Below, piece by piece: positions 11,950 to 22,989 of a stretch of DNA of 64,000 nt. The first letter of the stretch is position 1. Each line of letters begins with the position of its first letter. A program made the position numbers and the translations under genes. The notes under the pieces are model-generated. The model did not search any database and was not told the origin of the DNA. It saw nothing but the letters and a program-made list of their open reading frames with translations. Origin of the DNA: Macquaria australasica (taxonomy: Eukaryota > Chordata > Actinopteri > Centrarchiformes > Percichthyidae); NCBI GenBank assembly GCA_005408345.1, contig SEMN01000102.1, positions 372,001 through 436,000 on the forward strand. Direction: 5' to 3'.

Positions 11950-12870
11950 TACAATTCATTTGGGCCATTACTTTTCATTAAAGATCAAATGAAATGGGTA
12001 CTTACTTACTAAGAGGCCTTTGGGGAGCTGAATTGCAGAGAAGAAAGAAGATTAAACTTTACATTCAGCCCCAAATTTAATTCAGAAGTAATCAATCGCA
12101 TAATGGGCCAGCAACTGTAGCTGGGGTGATTGAAATGAAATTACCATATTTTTAATCTTAATTTTCCACACTGTTTATCTGACACTGTCAATATAAAATA
12201 CAAACAGATAATGAAATAGCATTATATTGACACTACAATCATCTCTCGAGCAGCCCTCTGTGATTAAACCGCTGGAATGTTTGATTACATTTTGTTGGCT
12301 GACATTACAAATGACACGGATGCTTCGCCGAGACTTGCTGCCGGCTGGAAAATGAGCCTATCCATCAAGGACTCCTGGCAGCTTCTCCCTTCCAGTCGAT
12401 GGCTACTGCCAACGGTCTGGGCACCCTTCTGTCAAGCCGTTTAGCACCCTAGAAGAGGGGAGGGTGTGTGTGTGTGTGTGTGTGCGTGAAAGAGGTTGAA
12501 AAAGATGGGGGGGACAAGGGGGTGAGACGAGTGATTCACGGCTCCCTTGCTCTGCTAATGATACAAAAGCAAAGGAGTCACAGAGTGGGAGAGAGAAAAA
12601 TGTCCCAGGCAACATATCGCCCATGCAGGTGTCTCTTGGCGTACCATAAAGGGACCATAAAGCCCTCACAATGCAAGGCCCACAGTCTGCAAATCAACAG
12701 CTCAGCTGCTGCCCTGGATTAGGACTACACTGCAGCCATCAAGCCCTGTCCACCACTACACCTAACGCCATGACTAGCCTAATTACTTTTTAAGGGGCTC
12801 ATCAATTTGCTCTCTGGAAATTTGGAGAGAACTTCAGCAGCAACAGGGACAATGAATTTCATAAAATACA
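11950..12870. promoter_or_regulatory. Candidate regulatory block cluster
   Basis: A long repeat-poor block, broken only by a GT microsatellite at 12464-12487. It carries AGTAATCAATCGCATAATGG (12088-12107), a TGATTGAAATGAAATTACC segment (PBX/MEIS-like TGATTGA) near 12127-12145, TGTGATTAAACCGC near 12260-12273 and CCTAATTACTTTTTAAGGGG near 12778-12797. Frames at 12403-12722 on both strands overlap the GT tract and look like composition artefacts. The enhancer interpretation is inference. Confidence 0.35.
12464..12487. repeat. (GT)n microsatellite
   Basis: A run of about 10-12 GT units, slightly interrupted at the right end. Confidence 0.9.
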
Positions 12871-13079
12871 CACATGGGCTAATCAGTTTTTATTCTTAAT
12901 AAGTTTATTTAGCAACTTTCACGCTCAAGTTTGAAGTGACCTAATGCTCCTTTAATAAATGATTCTTATTATTATGCTCTTATTCATGTTCGTATTTTAA
13001 GTCTTCTTCACAAACACATTGACGATGTCTCCTGATTATTTAGCATTTGCATACTTTACATATATATGTTATATAATGA

Positions 13080-13420
13080 AATGGATTCATTAGGTTGTGG
13101 CACTGCTCTCTGCCAAATTACTAATAGTTCTGACATTTTTAAATGCTGAACTGACCTAGAGAATATTCTCAAATTAATGACCATCTCTAGCATTGACACA
13201 AAGGCCCTGTGTGGGGAAAATTGAACATCGGCACATTATCAGCGCAACAATTCACCATATTGGATTAAAAACCAGAATATGAATGCAATCATGCATGCAA
13301 CACATGGCTATGTGCTAAATAAAATTTAACCCATGCACGGGTATTGACAATCACAAGAAACATGTTTAATTATCTAAAGATTAATGGAATGCATCATTAG
13401 CAGAGAAGAGAGATTTACTG
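13080..13420. promoter_or_regulatory. Candidate conserved regulatory block
   Basis: A repeat-free block containing TTTAATTATCTAAAGATTAA and GGAATGCATCATTAGC, with many homeodomain-type ATTA cores. It holds no open frame of interest. Inference only. Confidence 0.25.
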
Positions 13421-13424
13421 CACT

Positions 13425-13630
13425 TTACTTTACTTTATTTATTTAGGGGCAGCACACATTAATTAACATCAATATGATGCAAAAGTGTCAGATTAAGCCA
13501 AAAATGCTAATTTTCATCTGCAGACACTGGTTGATTTTACACATTAAAACAAACAAGACATTCAAAAAGCAGACAAATGTGAAATGAATCCCCCCAACCT
13601 AGGTTGGGGGATTCATTTCACATTTAAGCA
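13425..13630. repeat. Interspersed repeat fragment
   Basis: The sequence TTATTTAGGGGCAGCACACA followed by AAAAATGCTAATTTTCATCT and a CAAACAAGAC segment resembles a dispersed teleost repeat I remember. Class and exact limits are unknown. A palindrome sits at its right edge (separate entry). Confidence 0.45.
13575..13625. repeat. Near-perfect 51-bp palindrome
   Basis: The left arm starts AAATGTGAAATGAATCCCCC and the right arm is its reverse complement ending GATTCATTTCACATTT. The arms are 26 and 25 bases and differ by one C (six against five). There is no spacer beyond the central AACCTAGGTT. Confidence 0.9.
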
Positions 13631-13725
13631 GCTCTATCGATTACAAACCAAAAGAAACAAACCAACAAACTAGTTGCTATTTAATGATTCATTCATTGCA
13701 TCAATTCATCAACTACATTATACAC

Positions 13726-13728
<3 letters not shown>

Positions 13729-13763
<35 letters not shown>
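13729..13763. repeat. (TA)n microsatellite
   Basis: A pure TA run of about 17 units. Confidence 0.9.
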
Positions 13764-13765
<2 letters not shown>

Positions 13766-14451
13766 CATATTCATTAATCAACTACAAGGTTTGCGGATTC
13801 TACAGAAATAACTGGATTGAATCACTCTGGGTTCCGGAATAATTATACGAAATGCTTTGAATCTATCAAATTGCAATTATTTAAAATAAAGAAAAGTTGT
13901 TTTTCTCAAATGCAACACATTAACTCTGTCACTGGGTCTATTTCATCTGCGGGTCATCAAAACAGAAAGGAACACTGGTGATGCTACGATGTGGAAAAAT
14001 GAGAGACCGTCCAACAGATCTTCAGTGGTACCCTGAAGCTAACCTTATTAATATATGGCTGAATTTTAGCTTCCAAATGACAGACTGATTAGTAAATCTT
14101 GTGCATTGTCCATCTGCACAGACATACTGTGGGAACACTAATCTGTCCAACCACCTGTTGAGGTGACACAGCATTTTCACCAACGCTGAAGTGGTTTGCA
14201 CTTATGTAAGCCCTTACAGTGTTGTCAGAAATGCTGGATTGACACTTCAAACTATTGTTATTACAATATGACAAAGTTTATACGGAGACGGGAAAAACGA
14301 GGCAGAGCGGTCGCTTTGCAGCTATCGCAGCTGATGGATGGAGGCGCTGCTTGACAGAGGGGTATGTTACCATGGCCGCACTCTTCTTTTCAAAAGAATG
14401 GACCTTGAGCGTTAAATGAGGCTCATACCTGGCTGAATATGGGAGTCTGTC
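13764..14451. other. Non-coding DNA, nothing identified
   Basis: No recognisable repeat or credible exon was seen. Confidence 0.4.
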
Positions 14452-14515
14452 ACTGCTACTACTACTACTACTGCCACTGCTACTGCCACTGCCATCACTG
14501 CTGCTGAGAGTGAAA
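14452..14515. repeat. Imperfect (CTA/CTG) trinucleotide repeat
   Basis: A tract of ACT and CTG/CCA triplets. Read on the minus strand it gives a serine-rich stretch in the frame at 14278-14529, which explains that frame without a gene. Confidence 0.8.
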
Positions 14516-15553
14516 TGTGAGGTCAACACTGCTTGAAATAATCTGGGAAATTATTTCATGTTTCATTAAATTTTCCATTTCAAAAAATATTCAATATTTA
14601 GAATGTAAAAGTTGTCTTAAACAGTTTTAAGTCTTTGTTGTTTGGATATTTTGCAATTTACAGTCTCACAGTATGAAGTAAAATAATTGAAACACAATAT
14701 TGTGTCTCAGTTTTTAGAATGTGATATGCTGCAGTCTCTTTTTTTAGTTGTACTTTAAGGAGCATATCATTTTGTCTAAATAATCAAATTGTGATTCACA
14801 AAATCAAATCAGATTAAAGTGAAAAATACAATAATTGCTACTGAATCAATATACATATTGCACACAGAAGGACTTCATAAGCATAAGCAAAATGGTTCAT
14901 GTTTTATCTCTGAAAATAACCTTTATTACTACAATTCAACTGCAATTTGGGGGTTCATCTAACATCAGAAGCAGATGTGTTGGATCAGTGATCATGAATC
15001 AAAACTGTATCAACAATTCCATCAATCCAAACAGCAGTTTGAAAGACATTGTAATTCAAATGAAACTAAATACAGCAGTGACAGACACACCTTCAAAGTA
15101 AGACTGAAAAAGAGGGCTTATTTCATTAGCCATCACAGTGTGCTCTTGTTTCACAGAATTCCTGAAGAATAAGCCATGGTGGCAGTGTTTTGGAAGCAAA
15201 GGATTGTAGTATTTGTGGGATCAGTAGTATCAGCAGTCCTGAAGGTCACGCTGATAAGACCTAGGATTTCCACCTCAGAATTGCATTGTGCTCCGACCTT
15301 GAGGCCCCCTGAAGTCGATCAAACCGGCATAACGGCTGCTCCACCACAGGACAGCCAGGTTCAGAGAGATGTGGAATAACGGAGGATCAGTGCTTAGCCC
15401 GGGACCTGGTGAGGCAGAGCCTACAGTACCAACACATCGGAATTATTCAGGTTGGGGGAAAAAAAAAAACTGACTCACCTTCCATGTAACTTTGTACAAG
15501 ATTCCTGCAATTATCTCACATACATTCTTTCAGTCATGCATGGCCTCATTGTG
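14516..15553. other. AT-rich non-coding DNA, nothing identified
   Basis: It contains a short perfect palindrome ACACAATATTGTGT near 14692-14705 and a poly-A run near 15461. No gene was seen. Confidence 0.4.
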
Positions 15554-16322
15554 GTAACACTTAATTTGAACTCCCTGTATTTAGCATTTATAAGCACTAT
15601 ATAAACAATTAATAAATGGTTATAACACGTTTTAATGTTGTCAGCAGATATGGATATTATAAAGTGTTTGTTAATGTATTTGTCAACAATTGCAACAACA
15701 TGCATGATTAACAATATAATGCAACATAGTTCTAATCATATAAAACACTTCAGATTTTATATAGATATGAAATATAAGGTTCATGTTCATTATATTTATC
15801 AGTGAAGTATTTATTTATTCATAAAAACTTCTACTTCACTCTCCATGACCACTGAGCAAACACCATCCGCTGATGAAGGCCATGAGATGAGGCTTAAAGC
15901 TCCGGGAGAAATAATAGTAAGTGGACCTTGAGTTAAGAATCTTTTGCCGAGCTACTATTTCCAACGTCAAGAATGAAACCTTCACACTGAACATATCGTC
16001 ATGAGTTCTGAACACATTCATCAACAGTTTTCTCTGTGAATGATTTGTACATGTGTTTAAACTGCTGCTAAATTCACGTGTTTGTTCATATATCATTACA
16101 AATGATTATAGCTATGTTGTACTGTGTTATCACTCATTCATGTAACTTTGTACAACAGTTGCAGATGCTTCATAGAAGTTATGTTGACAAATGCATTAAT
16201 AAACACTTCAAATGTCCTTATGTCTGCTTACAACTACATTATAGTGAGGTATAAACATTTACTAATCACTTGTATACTGCATATAAATGCTAAAAAGGGG
16301 TAAAAAGTACAGTTTCTCTTTA
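15554..16322 (+). mobile_element. GGTAACACTT-ended MITE, possibly with internal insertion
   Basis: The left end is GGTAACACTTAATTTGAACT, followed by TATTTAGCATTTATAAGC. The right part, from ACAACTACATTATAGTGAGG to TATAAATGCTAAAAAGGGG, mirrors the left-end words in reverse complement and parallels the element at 47154-47472. The core 15717-16140 has no counterpart there and may be an insertion; it includes CCATCCGCTGATGAAGGCC. No coding capacity is evident. Confidence 0.55.
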
Positions 16323-16669
16323 CCTAAGTCATGTAATGAAGCCTGTCATCTCAACGCCCTCTATTTAGTGCTGTTAAGCGCACATAATCACTACACAGAA
16401 CTATATACATTAATGGCATATAACATATAACCTAATGCAGGATGTGCAACCTATAATTTAAAGCACAGTTACAGTTACTGCAGACTATTGTGGAGTGAAA
16501 TAAATAAAAAGTAGTTCAATCAAAACCACCCACAGCAATGCTTACGCTTATGACCTGGAGGTGGTGCATTAAAAAGCAACTATTCTCTTGCCCTCAACAA
16601 TATCTATTTCAAAATCTACTCTTGAAATAGTTCCTGTGCACAAAAAACAAAACGACATGGAATGTTAAT
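16323..16669. other. AT-rich non-coding DNA, nothing identified
   Basis: No feature could be supported. Confidence 0.4.
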
Positions 16670-16970
16670 CAGATCACCTTATCCTTTTATCATCACTTTA
16701 AATGGGACATTATAAATTAGGGTCATGGTCCCAGTCATTCCCAATAAACATTTGCTGATTCTTGTCATTTTGTGATATGATAAGGAGTGATCTAGCCCAT
16801 AAGCTCCCCTCCTCCTCCTACAATATCACATCTGTTCTCCATTATTAATCATCTTTTCTTTCACACCTCGCTGAATAAACTAGTGCCCTCTCGTTTGCTG
16901 TCACAACAATTTAGGAAAGATTAACTCTTAATACAAGGAGTACGTGTAGATGACAGTTAATCAGGGGTCT
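16670..16970. promoter_or_regulatory. Candidate conserved regulatory block
   Basis: A repeat-free block with CCATTATTAATCATC near 16839-16853 and ACAACAATTTAGGAAAG near 16904-16920 (SOX-like ACAAT). Inference from composition. Confidence 0.25.
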
Positions 16971-17412
16971 CAAATATTTAATAAAATGTATAATAGTTTG
17001 TATACAAATGTGTAATTTAGTAATAGTAGGTGTTTGATTGACAGGAAAAATGACTTCCTTAATGCCAAGCTTTGCTGCCGACTGTCAAATATTGGATGTA
17101 AGAGATCCCTTCCACCATCAAAATTAAGTTCATCTGTTGGAAACACAAGTACGGTTTACACATAACTAAACAATACATTTGTGAGGGTGGAACAGCCAGT
17201 CAAACTAATGAGCATCCCCTTATTAGCACTGCTAGTGCTAGCTGTTAGCAACTAACATTGTGCTGGTTACTTTTATAACCATTGCAAATTACATTTCTTG
17301 TCACAATGAAACAAAGTGAGGTTAGAGTGAAACATTGGCTGAATAAGGTGTAAATTAACACTGTAATCTATTTGCTTTTATGGAATTTGGTTTACAGAAT
17401 TACAGAATTAGG
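16971..17412. other. Non-coding DNA, nothing identified
   Basis: Contains GCTAGTGCTAGCTGTTAGC near 17230-17248, a word often seen in fish repeats, but no family was assigned. Confidence 0.35.
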
Positions 17413-17470
17413 GCTGGGCGATATGGCCAAACAATAAAATCTGGATTTTTTTTTTCAAGCTTGGGGCTTT
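17413..17470 (+). mobile_element. Fragment of a GGGCTGGGCGATATGG-type element
   Basis: TAGGGCTGGGCGATATGGCC is the start of a widely dispersed teleost element whose termini I recognise. Similarity fades into a poly-T run, so only the first 50-60 bases are supported. Confidence 0.5.
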
Positions 17471-18479
17471 TTTTCTACAAAATGCAACAAGACAAAAACA
17501 TTGAAATGTCATATTTTTTAGGACTTCATGTGCAAGATACACCTATCCACCTGCAAGGCTGTCTTTGACTTGGCATTGACATTGACTTGGAGGAATCCAA
17601 GCATGAAGCTATGACTGTTATACCAGGAGGGAAAAAGAACATTTAGATTGTGAGATAGATTATGGGCACAAAGAGCACTTCATATACAGTATCTTTAAAG
17701 ACGTGAGCTAGAGTCTCAACAAAACAACAGAACTGGTGGACACAATACATAAAGGCATCCTTTTTTTGTAAAAAGAAAATGCCTTTATTGTATTGGCATG
17801 TCCAAGAATAAAGAATTAAACCCAAATGCCAAAAACAAACAAACAAACAAACAAAAAAACACTAATGCATAAATGAATAGAGAATGACAGGAAAAACTAA
17901 CTAACATCTAGAATAAGCATACAAGCATTTTCAGAAGGCACGCTTTACCTTAAAAACAGGGATAATACAAGGGAATCCCAGTTTATGCAAGGCAAAAACA
18001 CCCAAAAAGCATGGTACAGTAACCAGTATTGATTAGACTTCTGATGTTCAGACACTGTGAAATTGTGTTTTAAAGTCAGCTTTACCTGGACATTTCTCTT
18101 CAAAGCAAGGCACAGGAGCACATGTGTTGACTGTGAGGGTATATTTAACAGTTGTTTGCTGTGATGCGTTACACACCTGTTTTGTTTTTTTCTCACAAAA
18201 CTTTGGGGCTCAATGGCTAATGTGTGACTGGCATACCAGCCCACTATCCCTATCCCGCCTACGTCCTTGTTAACAGACTGAGTACCTCATGATTTATGTC
18301 CAGTGCCACCATTCAGTGAATGCAGGAACCCTTTCCGACAACACAATTGAATTTGAAAAACTTTGGCTTCAAACAAAAAAATGTTTCAGTGAACTTATTT
18401 TGGTTGACAAATGCAGATCTTGTACACTGAACTACATTGTCTGCTTTCAATATATATAAACATCCTCTGATCTGCTACT
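17471..18479. other. Non-coding DNA with an AAAC microsatellite
   Basis: An AAAC tetranucleotide run lies at 17831-17860. The minus-strand frames at 17643-17846 and 17945-18244 have no domain and are not supported as genes. Confidence 0.4.
17831..17860. repeat. (AAAC)n microsatellite
   Basis: Tandem AAAC units followed by a short A run. Confidence 0.85.
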
Positions 18480-18650
18480 CAGATAGTTAACGGGCAAATA
18501 TAAATGACTGGGCTGAGGTTAGGGAAAGATCGTGGTCATGGTTGGGAAAAAAGCAACGTAACTGTTGATATGAGATGGGACACAATCACGGCCTCTGGTG
18601 TCCATATGACACACTTTGTATTCTCAACCATCCAGCCCTACCTTCCAGCA
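18480..18650. repeat. Interspersed repeat fragment
   Basis: GGTTAGGGAAAGATCGTGGT, AACTGTTGATATGAGATGGG and CATATGACACACTTTGTA match a dispersed percomorph repeat from memory. Boundaries are approximate and class unknown. Confidence 0.45.
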
Positions 18651-18790
18651 TCTTTACCTCCTTTCTGAGAGCTTTTCTGACACTATAACAGTGTCACACT
18701 ACTTCAGCCTTTGCTGCTGAGACAGTCACTATTTGCACGATTGCAAAAGCTCACTTGAGAGGAACATTTTGTGCAGCAATTGGGCATCTT

Positions 18791-19547
18791 CAGGGTCTGA
18801 AATGAACTCTTTTCACTGCCTGCCACTGTGGCAGGCAAGTCATTTTTTTTGTTTGCCACTCAGAAATTGTATCTGCCACTTTTGAAATCTGTGCGCTAAA
18901 TAAAGGAATAACATTTAGATCGTTTAGACATAATTTAACGTAAATAATGTCATTCAATGTTTGATGTATTTACACAAAAAACATTACATGCTTGTTTGCA
19001 TGCACACAAGAATTTGAAGTTCACCACAGTGTATTATACAGTCAGTGCTCAATACAAACCACACAGTTCAACCACCATTGAATGAGTCCTTAACTCAACA
19101 AAAACCTCCTCTTCGGGATCCCAGCAAGCAAACAAAAAATACTCAGTTTGAGTTTCAATACAAAAGTTGGCCAATGAAAATAAAACCATCTAACAGACAA
19201 GCTTAGGGAATTCTCCGACAACACCGGAGTTACCTCCCGTAGTCCGGCCAGTGCGCTGCTGGCAAGCTAACTGGCTGTCACGCAGTGAGTAGATGCGCGC
19301 AATTTTGGTTTGAAATGCTGGCAGAGATATTCCCGGAGCTGACTGGTCAGTGTGTGTGTTGTGTGTGTGACATGGGCATGCGTACTTAAAGGTGCAGATC
19401 GCCACAATACACTAACCTTACTAAATGAATCTTTCTGTTGTGCATTTTCCCTGTCCTCCAAGGTGGTGGATGGCCTGGCAATTTTACCCATCACTGCCAA
19501 CAATTTACCCGCATTAAGCGGCTGGCGGGGGCTTATTCGAGACCCTG
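18791..19547. mobile_element. TIR element, probably non-autonomous hAT
   Basis: The left end is CAGGGTCTGAAATGAAC and the right end, read on the other strand, is CAGGGTCTCGAATAAGC, giving matching inverted ends over about 13 bases. The flanking 8-mers GGCATCTT and GGCAGTGT agree at only five positions, so a target duplication is possible but decayed. Near the left end is a small hairpin CTGCCACTGTGGCAG. No transposase frame was found; the short frames at 19190-19567 are repeat sequence. Confidence 0.5.
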
Positions 19548-19956
19548 GGCAGTGTGTTTGTACATAATTGTGGGTTGGGCATTAAAAGTCATAATGTCAT
19601 CACTCTAATTATTTCAGTGGTGCATTCAGAGACTTCATTTGTAGACACCAAAACAGGTTGGACAGATACGACTACTGTGTCACTCAAAGTTGAACATATT
19701 CCATTTGGAGTAACCTGTATGAACAGATGGAATTTTAAGCACTTGGGTACTTGTCCTTGAAGATTATCTCTTATAATCAAATGATTACATATTTGATTTC
19801 TGTCTTTAATCAGATGTTTTGTGTAACTATTGGCCCGCACTTTCCCTATATCGCAACAGGAGCCTTGATCTCTAATACAAAAGTGACATACGCTAATGGT
19901 TATCAGGCAATAACATGACACCTCAGAGAAAGGCCAAGTTGTAGCACTGTGGGTGT

Positions 19957-20300
19957 ACTCACAGTAATGCCTCAACAACATAAAATGCTGCAATTTTTTC
20001 AATCCTCTTGTAAAGCTCATCCTCTGCAAGCTCCTCACACTCTGAAACCTTGTCTGGCCTGTGTAACCTGTTGATGCCATGCTGCTTTTATCCTTTGCAG
20101 CCTCTGAAACACCTTCAAATTCTGTTATTTCATAATCATTTGGAACTTGTTGACTCTCTGAAACCTCCTCCTCTGCATCCTCTTGATGATGTGCTACGTG
20201 TTGTCCTCTGTCTCCTCATCTCTTGGAACAGCTTCACTCTCTGAAAGATCTTTAACCTTTGCAAATTCCTCTTGTTCTGAGACCTCTTCCTACCCTGAAT
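19957..20300 (-). pseudogene. Decayed acidic, internally repetitive coding relic
   Basis: On the minus strand three successive frames, each broken by a stop or shift, give acidic text with a recurring (V/L)SE-x-(E/A) motif: first EEVSEQEEFAKVKDLSESEA (from about 20296), then EEEVSESQQVPNDYEITEFE, then KVSECEELAEDELYKRIEKI (about 20052-19990). The last runs into GTGAGTAC (19957-19964), a good splice donor. In DNA the word TCTGAAAC or TCTGAGAC recurs near 20041, 20103, 20157, 20241 and 20278. I recognise no protein. The open frame at 19589-20080 crosses the relic in another register and is not supported on its own. Confidence 0.3.
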
Positions 20301-20349
20301 GTCCAACCTCGCCAAAGTCTATTTGTTTTTTCAGCATTCCTTTACTTTT

Positions 20350-21189
20350 ACATCATATTTAATTAAAGTATGGCTGTTTGGAAACATAATTTACCAAGTG
20401 TGTTACATGTACCACAGCTGGCTGCAGCACTGAATGCCCCAAATAGAGCTACATACCTGGAAGTGAAAAGTGTGTAGAATAAATAAAAGGCAATGGTGCT
20501 AAATGGAGATACTCAACTGACTGGTTTTTGTTGTTTCATTGAGCTGACAGCAGATGAATTTACACCAGCCTTGAACAATATTACAGTGAAATTTGGTATC
20601 TTAGAAATATTGAATCGGAAGAGAACAATGTTAAGCAAAAATCAATTACTATTTTTTTCAGCATTGACAGCTTTGGCACAGTTAGAATCTGACAAGCAAG
20701 GCTTCATTCAATAGTGACGTCACTACAAAACCTCAACCCACTCCAATGATAAAGATTTTGTGGACTAAGAATGGTTTTTATTTCACTTTTTATTTTCATG
20801 AAGTGTTAACTATTTGAAAGAAATATCTTTCAAGAAATACCTCCATATGACATCCCCTGAATCCTGCCTTTGTGTTTCTTTTCATACAAATTCGCTTCAT
20901 TCCAAGGACCAAATATTTTATCAGGAGCTTGTGAATAGTCATTGTCTGAGTCTCACTTAACTATTCAAACTGTACATCTGGGAGGAACTGAACAAAGAGA
21001 CAAGGTAACACAGGTCATCCTTTGGTAAAGCTCATGTCTTGCGTGTTCAAATGCAAAGTTTTGCTCTTCATGTCAAATTGTCTTTTTAGCCACACTAGCA
21101 CCATGGCTTTAGAGATGGCAGTGTCTGTCGGTCAGTCCATCACCTCACGTCCAGACTAAAGTTTCTCAACAACATGGTAAATGTCTGTA
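20350..21189. other. Non-coding DNA, nothing identified
   Basis: No gene or repeat family was assigned. Confidence 0.4.
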
Positions 21190-21895
21190 TTTATATAATG
21201 CTTTTATCAAAAGCTCTTTACAATTTGCCACTCACTCACGCAGTGCACTGTCATGCAAGGTGGTCTTGCACAAGGACATTTTGACATGTGGACAGGAGGC
21301 GGTGGGGCCCGAACCGTAAACATTGGGCAACCCGCTCTACCTCCTGATCCACAGCCGACCCCGACAACGGTTGGATGGATTGCCATGAAATCTTGTACAG
21401 ATATTCATAGTCCCCAGAGGATGAATGTTACTGACTGGTGATCCTCTGGTCCTTTCCTCTAGTGCCACCAGCTGGTTTCACTAATTCAATGTAATATTTT
21501 AACATCTACATTTGTAGTTCTGAGTGAAATGTCTTGAATACTATTGGAGTACAGACATTCATGTACTCCTCAGGATGAATTGTCCCCCTGATTTCTCTTC
21601 TAGTAATGCCATCATCAGTTTAAATTTGTCCAATGCTTTAGTTTATGATCAAAAACCTGCAAAGCTAATGATATTCCCATCAGCCTGAGCTGCATTTTGT
21701 GTTTAGTGCTAATTACCAAATGCTAGCATGCTAACACACTAAACTAGGATGGTGAACATTATATCCTGCTAAACATCAGCATGTTGGTATTGTTATTGTG
21801 AGGCATGTAAGCATGCTGATTCTTGCATTTAGCTCAAAGCACTGCTAAGTACTAAGTACAGCCTCGCAGAGCCTCTAGCATGGCTTTTGACTCTG
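21190..21895. repeat. Interspersed percomorph repeat, probably two joined fragments
   Basis: The first part has the GCTCTTTACAATTTGCC and AAGGACATTTTGACATGTGG phrases of a dispersed repeat. The second has TTGGATGGATTGCCATGAAA, CCTCAGGATGAATTGTCCCC and a run of GCTAGCATGCTAACAC-type words ending CTCTAGCATGGCTTTTGACT. Both are very common in spiny-rayed fish as I remember them. No reverse transcriptase or transposase frame is present. Confidence 0.6.
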
Positions 21896-22129
21896 TTTTT
21901 TATTGCTCGACATGGACAAAAAGTCATATGTGAGCTCCAGCCATTCTGTCAGTATTTCAATGACGGAAAAAACAACAACATTTGACAGTCCCCATGACAA
22001 GCTAGCTGAGGGACAGTGGTCACTTAGGAATCACGCCACCTGTTGGAGGACAATGAGTCTTTCACATAAAGTGAGACAGACATCCCCTTACTCCCCCCTC
22101 ATTTTGTCAAGGCGTAACCTTTTTCCCCC

Positions 22130-22500
22130 TTCAAAATGCAGCAACTCTTTCCAATTGAGTTGTTGTTGCTGCCATTGCTATTGGCTTTCAATAAGGCATG
22201 GGGTTATCAAAGAGTGAAGGAGAAATTGCCTTGGCTCTGCCGTAGCCCTGATTGCACTATCAGAGCCGTCAGGGAGGCTCTTTATAAAGGGAGGGCACGA
22301 GGGAGAGCGAGGTGGCGGCTGGCGTTGCCCCCCTGATAAATCAGCGCGTGCTGGCAGCCACTGCTTAGTGCAGCCAGGCAGCACCAGAGTGCCGCAGTTC
22401 AGGGTCGGTACTTGGCAAGCCCCCCTCTCAAACAGGGCTGTCTGCACCCGACCGCAGACCTCGCTGCTCCCCAGGCTGATTCTCCACCACTGCCCTTGTC
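22130..22500. promoter_or_regulatory. Candidate conserved regulatory block, locally GC-rich
   Basis: A repeat-free block with CTGATAAATCAGCGCG (near 22332-22347; palindromic TGATAAATCA core) and CTATTGGCTTTCAATAAGG near 22178-22196. GC content is higher than in the flanks. Overlapping frames at 22136-22447 lie on both strands and lack domains. A promoter or exon of an unknown transcript is a less likely alternative. Confidence 0.3.
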
Positions 22501-22989
22501 AAGGTTTGTTTGTTTATCCCTGATCCCCCTCTACCCTCACCATACCATATTGTTTCCCACCATGCCAAATTATTCTCCCCCCTTTTTCTAACTTATTCTG
22601 CATATTTCCCAACTTCATTTATTAAATTAGAAAACTGCTGTTATTTGAATTTGAAACAGGCTTCCATTTTTGTTGATGATTCATTGTTTTCTCTTTTTTT
22701 TTTGGTTCATGCAGCTGTTTATAGAACCAGACAAGTTAATTTATTTTGTTTTAAGACTTTCTTTATTCTATGTTGGGGTTTTTAATGCAATTCTGCAATT
22801 GAAAAGTAGGGACCTTTGCAATGAAATCAATACCTTTGTAAGTCTTTTTTGAGAGATAAATGGACGTTAATTACAAAGATGTTCAGAAATGTCTCTACTG
22901 CTGGCATATTTATGGTCAAGAGGATTAAATATGTGTTAAAAGTACATATTTAGATGGTAGTATCACCTTAAATCCCAAAACATCATACC
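22501..22989. other. AT-rich non-coding DNA, nothing identified
   Basis: The hydrophobic-looking plus-strand frames at 22510-22852 are T-rich DNA translated and are not supported as genes. Confidence 0.45.

Noticed and set aside
14278..14529. A serine-rich minus-strand frame
   Set aside because: The serine run is the translation of a trinucleotide repeat.
19589..20080. A 163-codon minus-strand open frame
   Set aside because: It changes register relative to the acidic relic and has no recognisable domain; only the relic segment is kept, at low confidence.
22510..22852. Hydrophobic frames resembling membrane segments
   Set aside because: T-rich DNA gives Phe/Leu-rich text by composition; there is no start context or homology.
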